Assembly (NCBI GenBank): GCA_042095835.1
Contig: JBELML010000018.1
Span: 1 to 64,000, forward strand
Length of the DNA: 64,000 nucleotides
Origin: DATFKA01 sp042095835
GTDB lineage: Bacteria > Bacteroidota > Bacteroidia > Chitinophagales > Saprospiraceae
Direction: 5' to 3'
The first letter of the stretch is position 1. Each line of letters begins with the position of its first letter. This document shows positions 59,843 through 64,000 of this stretch, one piece after another. Position numbers and translations under genes: made by a program. The notes beneath the pieces were generated by a model. It ran no database searches, was not told the origin of the DNA, and saw only the letters and a list, made by a program, of their open reading frames with translations.

Positions 59843-61666
59843 ATGAAATCAAATATAAAAATCATCATCACCGCTATTATTGCCATTACTATCGGTTTGG
59901 TAGTAGGGTATTTAATTTTCGGAAACAATCAAAATTCAAGCTCATCTGCTGATACACATGACCATGAAGCAGAAGCTATTCAAGCTTCAGCTGAAAGTGA
60001 GATATGGACCTGCTCTATGCACCCACAAATCCGACAGAACGAGCCAGGAGACTGCCCTATATGTGGAATGGATTTGATTCCTTTAGAAGAAAATACTTCT
60101 AACGATCCTCTGATTTTAGAAATGACTAATGAGGCCGTAAAATTAGCCAACATTCAAACTACTATCGTAGGAGAGGGAGGTGAAAACTCTGGCAAAACTA
60201 TCAGGCTTTCGGGCAAAATACAGCCAGATGAAAGATTGGCGTCAAGTCAAGTTGCCCACGTTCCTGGACGTATTGAAAAGCTATATGTTAGTTTTACGGG
60301 AGAAGAAGTGAAAAAAGGACAAAGAATAGCGACACTTTATTCGCCTGAGTTAATAACTGCGCAAAGAGAGTTGTTAGAAGCTTTAAAATTAAAAGACCTG
60401 AATCCTGATTTAATAGAAGCTGCTCGCAACAAGTTACGTTATTGGAAAATAAGTGAAACAAGCATTCAAGAAATAGAGCAAAAAGGGGAAATTCAAGAAA
60501 ACTTTACCGTGTATGCTGACGAATCAGGAATAGTAACAAAACGTCGGGTATCTGTGGGAGATTATGTAAAACAAGGAGCATCTCTTTTTGATTTAATGAA
60601 CCTAAGTAAAGTATGGGTACTATTTGATGCCTACGAAGAAGATCTATCTAATATTTCCGTTGGTGACAGAATAGAATTCACTACTCCCTCCTTACCTAAT
60701 AGGACTTTTAAAACAAGGGTAACTTTCATTGACCCAGTTATCAATTCTAACACTCGTGTCGCTTCGATTAGAACGGAAGTAAGTAACTCTAAAGGAACCT
60801 TAAAGCCAGAAATGCTTGTCTATGGAAAACTACAGAAGAGCGCAAGCAAGTCCAATCAACTTTCCGTCCCAAAATCAGCAGTAATGTGGACAGGTAAGCG
60901 TTCGGTAGTTTATACTAAAGTACCTGATGCTAACGTCCCTTCATTTAAATTTCGAGAAATTGAAATAGGTGATGCTCTTGGTAGCAATTACCAAGTGATT
61001 AGCGGATTAAAAGTGGGTGAAGAAGTGGTGACTTATGGTAGCTTCACGATTGACGCAGCTGCTCAATTGAACAATCAAACTAGTATGATGAATAGAAATG
61101 TATCGGTTGAAGGAGTCGACCATTCTACTCATTTACCCGACTATACAGAGACCACTCCAGAATCATTTAAAAAGCAATTATTAAACCTTTCATCTTCTTA
61201 TCTAAACTTGAAAGATGCCTTAGTTGCTACCAACAGCATAGAAGCTCAAAAGGCTATTAATGAGGTATCTGCTTCATTGGCTAAAATAGATATGTCATTA
61301 TTGAAGGGGGAGGCTCATGATTTTTGGATGGAACAACTTGAGGCTATGCAAACCCACAGCGAGAAAATAGCCGCTTCGGATAAAATTGAGGAACAGAGGG
61401 CACAGTTCGATTTCCTTTCTCAAGCCCTTATAAAATCAGTAAAAGTATTCGGTATAGGCGAAGCTACCTTATATGTGCAGCATTGTCCGATGGCAAATGA
61501 TAATAATGGGGCTGATTGGCTAAGTGCTCAGGAAAGTATTAAGAATCCCTATTTCGGTGATCAAATGCTGACATGTGGTTCAATCAAAACAACGATAGAT
61601 GCCACTTTTAAAAATCCGATGATGCCAAAGGCTTCTAAAGCGCAACCGAATTTACACAACCATTAA
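59843..61666 (+). CDS. CusB-type periplasmic adaptor with metal-binding domain and DUF3347
   Basis: The periplasmic adaptor linking the RND pump to the outer-membrane channel. An N-terminal membrane anchor (IIITAIIAITIGLVVGYLIF) is followed by a heavy-metal-binding domain (WTCSMHPQIRQNEPGDCPICGMDLIP, in parts: two CxC/CxxC-like sites). Then come the barrel-sandwich hybrid (GRIEKLYVSFTGEEVKKGQR), the helical hairpin (about 175-215) and the adaptor beta-barrel (SKVWVLFDAYEEDLSNISVGD). The C-terminal about 165 residues are a DUF3347 helical domain with the late YVQHCPMANDNNGADWLS, a Cys/Met site. The order CusA, DUF2911, CusB is intact. It belongs to the copper module by its metal-binding domain. 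Confidence 0.92.
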   Translation: MKSNIKIIITAIIAITIGLVVGYLIFGNNQNSSSSADTHDHEAEAIQASAESEIWTCSMHPQIRQNEPGDCPICGMDLIPLEENTSNDPLILEMTNEAVKLANIQTTIVGEGGENSGKTIRLSGKIQPDERLASSQVAHVPGRIEKLYVSFTGEEVKKGQRIATLYSPELITAQRELLEALKLKDLNPDLIEAARNKLRYWKISETSIQEIEQKGEIQENFTVYADESGIVTKRRVSVGDYVKQGASLFDLMNLSKVWVLFDAYEEDLSNISVGDRIEFTTPSLPNRTFKTRVTFIDPVINSNTRVASIRTEVSNSKGTLKPEMLVYGKLQKSASKSNQLSVPKSAVMWTGKRSVVYTKVPDANVPSFKFREIEIGDALGSNYQVISGLKVGEEVVTYGSFTIDAAAQLNNQTSMMNRNVSVEGVDHSTHLPDYTETTPESFKKQLLNLSSSYLNLKDALVATNSIEAQKAINEVSASLAKIDMSLLKGEAHDFWMEQLEAMQTHSEKIAASDKIEEQRAQFDFLSQALIKSVKVFGIGEATLYVQHCPMANDNNGADWLSAQESIKNPYFGDQMLTCGSIKTTIDATFKNPMMPKASKAQPNLHNH

Positions 61667-61676
61667 ATTTCAAATT

Positions 61677-61994
61677 ATGGGAAAATTGAATCAAAAAAAC
61701 TTTGCTATAGCATCAGGTTTAGTCTCCGTGGTAGTTTATCTCGGATGCTTTTTGATTATGAATTTATTAGGAAAGGGAAGTATAGTTAAACTGTCCAACT
61801 TGCTTTTTCACGGAATGGACTTTAGCAATATCATCCGAATGAATATACCTATTGGCCAAACTGTTTTAGGAGCATTCGCCTCTTTTATCCTTTGGGGGGG
61901 CGTCGGCTACTTAATAGCATTGGTCTATAATAAGCTATCCCAAAAACAGTCAAATAAATTCATGATCAGAAGACTAAACCAAAATCAAAAATAA
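61677..61994 (+). CDS. DUF5676 family small membrane protein
   Basis: A 105-residue integral membrane protein with two hydrophobic segments (ASGLVSVVVYLGCFLIMNLL and TVLGAFASFILWGGVGYLIALVYN). It matches the DUF5676 type found with metal-efflux genes in several phyla; the function is not known. A run of seven G at about 61894-61900 is in frame (WGGVGY). Its stop codon overlaps the next start (TAATG), so it is coupled to the CopB-type ATPase. Confidence 0.75.
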   Translation: MGKLNQKNFAIASGLVSVVVYLGCFLIMNLLGKGSIVKLSNLLFHGMDFSNIIRMNIPIGQTVLGAFASFILWGGVGYLIALVYNKLSQKQSNKFMIRRLNQNQK

Positions 61995-64000
61995 TGGAAC
62001 ATTCAAAGCACAATAAATCCTCCCAAACAAACCATGAAAAACATAAAATGAAGGAACATGAACACAAGCATGAACCTGATGACCATTCAACACACGAAGG
62101 TCATGATGAGCACAGTCACCAGGATCACCATCGAATGATGATAGCCGATTTCAAAAGGCGATTTTGGGTGTCACTAATTCTTACTTTACCAGTCTTGTTA
62201 CTCTCTCCGATGATACAAAATTGGCTGGGATTAGATTGGTCTTTTTCGGGAGATAAATATATTTTATTTACTCTTTCGAGCATCATATATTTCTACGGAG
62301 GGTATCCATTTCTAAAAGGGTTCATTGAAGAAATTGGAAAAAAAGCCCCTGGAATGATGACTTTAATTGCTGTCGCTATTTCAGCTGCTTATTTATATAG
62401 CTCAGCAGTCGTATTTGGTTTGGAAGGAAAAACTTTCTTCTGGGAACTTGCTACACTGATTGTAGTGATGTTGTTAGGGCATTGGTTAGAAATGCGTTCT
62501 GTATTAGGAGCTAGTAAAGCTCTTGAAGCATTAGCAGCATTAATGCCTGATGAAGCCCACTTGGTACATGATGACCATGTAATAAAAGTAAAAGTAAGCG
62601 AGCTAAAAACTGGTAATATCATCTTGATCAAGCCAGGAGAAAAAGTTCCTGCTGATGGCATAATCATCGAAGGAGAGAGTGACCTCAATGAAAGTATGCT
62701 TACGGGTGAAAGCAAACCAGTGAGTAAATCAAAAGGAGCAGAAGTTATAGGCGGAGCTATCAATGGAAGCGGAGCAATTAAAGTAAAGGTAAAAGGAACA
62801 GGCGATGATACCTACCTCTCCAAAGTCATCAAGATGGTACAAGATGCACAAGGACAAAAATCTAAAACTCAGCGTTTAGCGGATAAAGCAGCCTTTTGGC
62901 TGACTATCATTGCCTTAGTGGTCGGATTTGGAACTTTCGCCATTTGGCTATTTATGGGTAAAGAACTTTCTTTCGCCTTAGAACGCATGGTAACTGTAAT
63001 GGTTATTTCTTGTCCACATGCACTGGGATTAGCTATTCCGCTCGTGGCTGCTATTTCAACGAGTATTTCTGCCAAAAATGGCTTACTCATTCGTAATCGA
63101 ACTGCTTTTGAAAACGCTCGTAATATTTCTACTATAGTTTTTGACAAAACAGGCACACTAACAAAAGGCTCTCACGAAGTCGTAAGAATAGTTTCAGTTT
63201 CAGTTTCAGAAAGCTATAACCAAAACGATATTTTAAAGTATGCCGCATCAGTTGAAAGTCCATCAGAACATCATATTAGCAAAGGACTACAGCGGAGAGC
63301 TAAAGCGGAAAATCTTAACTTATTAAAAGTTAAAGATTTTGAATATCAGTCAGGTATTGGTGTAAACGGGAAAGTAAACGGTAAAAAGTTACAAGCAGGT
63401 GGATTTGTACTTTTAGAAAAATTAAACATTACTCCTCCTGAAGACAAAGAAGAAGGTATAGAAACCAAAATTTTTGTCATCATTGACAATGAATTAGTAG
63501 GATTTATCACTTTCGCTGATGAGATTAGAGAAAGTTCTTATGATGCTATCAAAACCCTTCAAGACAATGGCATCAAGGTTTCACTGCTTACGGGAGATAA
63601 TGAAAAAGTAGCGGCTGCTGTCGCTAATGAACTTCATATGGATGATTATATGGCAGAAGTCCTACCCGATGAGAAATTAGATAAAATTAAAAGCTTACAA
63701 GAAAAGGGAGAATTTGTTGCTATGACTGGTGATGGTATAAATGACGCCCCTGCGCTAGCTCAAGCTGATGTGGGTATTGCCATTGGTTCCGGTACCGATG
63801 TAGCGGCTGAAACGGCTGACATTGTTTTAGTAGATAGCAACCCAAATGATATTGCTAATCTGATTTTATTTGGTAAAGCCACATACCGCAAGATGGTTCA
63901 AAATTTAGCTTGGGCAACTGGATACAATCTGGTCGCTTTACCCTTAGCTACTGGCTTTATCCCTGGTCTTATGATTAGCCCTGCATTTGGTGCCGCTCTA
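61994..64000 (+). CDS. copB: CopB-type P1B-3 copper ATPase, cut by window end
   Basis: A P-type ATPase of the CopB type, running off the right edge with 669 codons visible and perhaps 40-60 missing. The N-terminal about 50 residues are His-rich (KHEHKHEPDDHSTHEGHDEH region) instead of a CxxC HMA domain. The ion motif is CPH (Cys340-Pro341-His342), the P1B-3 signature for Cu(II)/Cu(I)/Ag(I). Asp384 in DKTGTLTKG is the phosphorylation site; TGES and GDGINDAPAL are present. The ATG at 61994 overlaps the DUF5676 stop. It complements CopA: a second inner-membrane route for copper in the same island. Confidence 0.92.
   Translation, partial: MEHSKHNKSSQTNHEKHKMKEHEHKHEPDDHSTHEGHDEHSHQDHHRMMIADFKRRFWVSLILTLPVLLLSPMIQNWLGLDWSFSGDKYILFTLSSIIYFYGGYPFLKGFIEEIGKKAPGMMTLIAVAISAAYLYSSAVVFGLEGKTFFWELATLIVVMLLGHWLEMRSVLGASKALEALAALMPDEAHLVHDDHVIKVKVSELKTGNIILIKPGEKVPADGIIIEGESDLNESMLTGESKPVSKSKGAEVIGGAINGSGAIKVKVKGTGDDTYLSKVIKMVQDAQGQKSKTQRLADKAAFWLTIIALVVGFGTFAIWLFMGKELSFALERMVTVMVISCPHALGLAIPLVAAISTSISAKNGLLIRNRTAFENARNISTIVFDKTGTLTKGSHEVVRIVSVSVSESYNQNDILKYAASVESPSEHHISKGLQRRAKAENLNLLKVKDFEYQSGIGVNGKVNGKKLQAGGFVLLEKLNITPPEDKEEGIETKIFVIIDNELVGFITFADEIRESSYDAIKTLQDNGIKVSLLTGDNEKVAAAVANELHMDDYMAEVLPDEKLDKIKSLQEKGEFVAMTGDGINDAPALAQADVGIAIGSGTDVAAETADIVLVDSNPNDIANLILFGKATYRKMVQNLAWATGYNLVALPLATGFIPGLMISPAFGAAL

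Larger units (their letters stand above)
39653..64000. mobile_element. Putative integrated element carrying mercury, zinc-like and copper genes
   Basis: From the recombinase at 39858 rightwards the gene content changes from housekeeping to mobile and metal-resistance genes, visibly richer in A and T than the left half. It contains a tyrosine recombinase, an excisionase-like HTH gene and three metal modules. No relaxase, conjugation genes or direct-repeat attachment ends are seen, and the right end is beyond the window. The left limit given is only the end of the kinase terminator; the true left end lies somewhere between there and 39857. Confidence 0.6.

Noticed and set aside
61894..61900. 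Seven-G run as a phase-variable site in the DUF5676 gene
   Set aside because: The gene is open and coherent across the run (WGGVGY) and the frame shows no split.
1..64000. CRISPR array or IS element with transposase
   Set aside because: No regularly spaced identical repeats and no transposase frame were found; the only recombinase is the tyrosine integrase.

Overview
The window looks like a chromosome segment of a Bacteroidota bacterium, most likely of the Saprospiria/Lewinella type; the taxon is inferred, not proven. Signs are a SusC/SusD pair, a secreted giant protein with a C-terminal type IX sorting domain, a LytTR regulator, a reg_prop hybrid kinase and several promoters with the Bacteroidota -7 box TAnnTTTG. 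No rRNA, tRNA or CRISPR array was seen.

Region 1 (1-30 kb) is ordinary chromosome: secreted peptidases (M1, DUF885, S9), two paralogous membrane class III nucleotide cyclases, a MarR regulator, a SusC/SusD outer-membrane uptake pair, a BCCT transporter overlapping a universal stress protein gene, an Asp-box propeller protein, a DUF4058 protein, a 1573-residue multidomain surface protein, a potassium channel, a ClpP-like lipoprotein, ferritin and a TPR protein. A short 5' remnant of a surface-protein gene lies at 29.9 kb.

Region 2 (30-39.6 kb) is a signalling block: a cyclase-TPR protein, a lone Hpt protein, a stand-alone receiver, a LytTR response regulator and a large reg_prop/Y_Y_Y hybrid histidine kinase. 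The kinase is split into two overlapping reading frames at a run of nine C. A fragment of an HlyD-type membrane fusion protein lies between the receiver and LytTR genes, and a roughly 100-bp palindromic element lies between the cyclase-TPR and Hpt genes.

Region 3 (about 39.7 kb to the right edge) is a putative integrated element. It opens with a tyrosine recombinase, a small membrane protein and an excisionase-like HTH gene, then carries heavy-metal genes: (a) ArsR, a MerT-MerP fusion and a GDCCVxC protein, with two matching ArsR-type palindromes and no MerA; (b) a small Cys/His-rich protein, a TonB receptor, a cation transporter with a degenerate HMA domain, a Fur-family regulator, an isoprenylcysteine-methyltransferase-like protein and a CDF exporter, with the operator TGCAAT-N3-ATTGCA placed identically in two promoters; (c) a copper block with an HMA-AraC regulator, CopA, a CopZ-like chaperone, a HYC_CC_PP protein, a CusA-TolC fusion, a DUF2911 lipoprotein, CusB, a DUF5676 protein and a CopB-type ATPase cut by the window edge. 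The right end of the element is outside the window.

Together the island would move soft metals across both membranes: CopA and CopB pump copper from the cytoplasm, CusA/CusB/TolC expels it across the envelope, CDF proteins export zinc-like cations, and the TonB receptor under a Fur/Zur-like site probably imports a metal complex.
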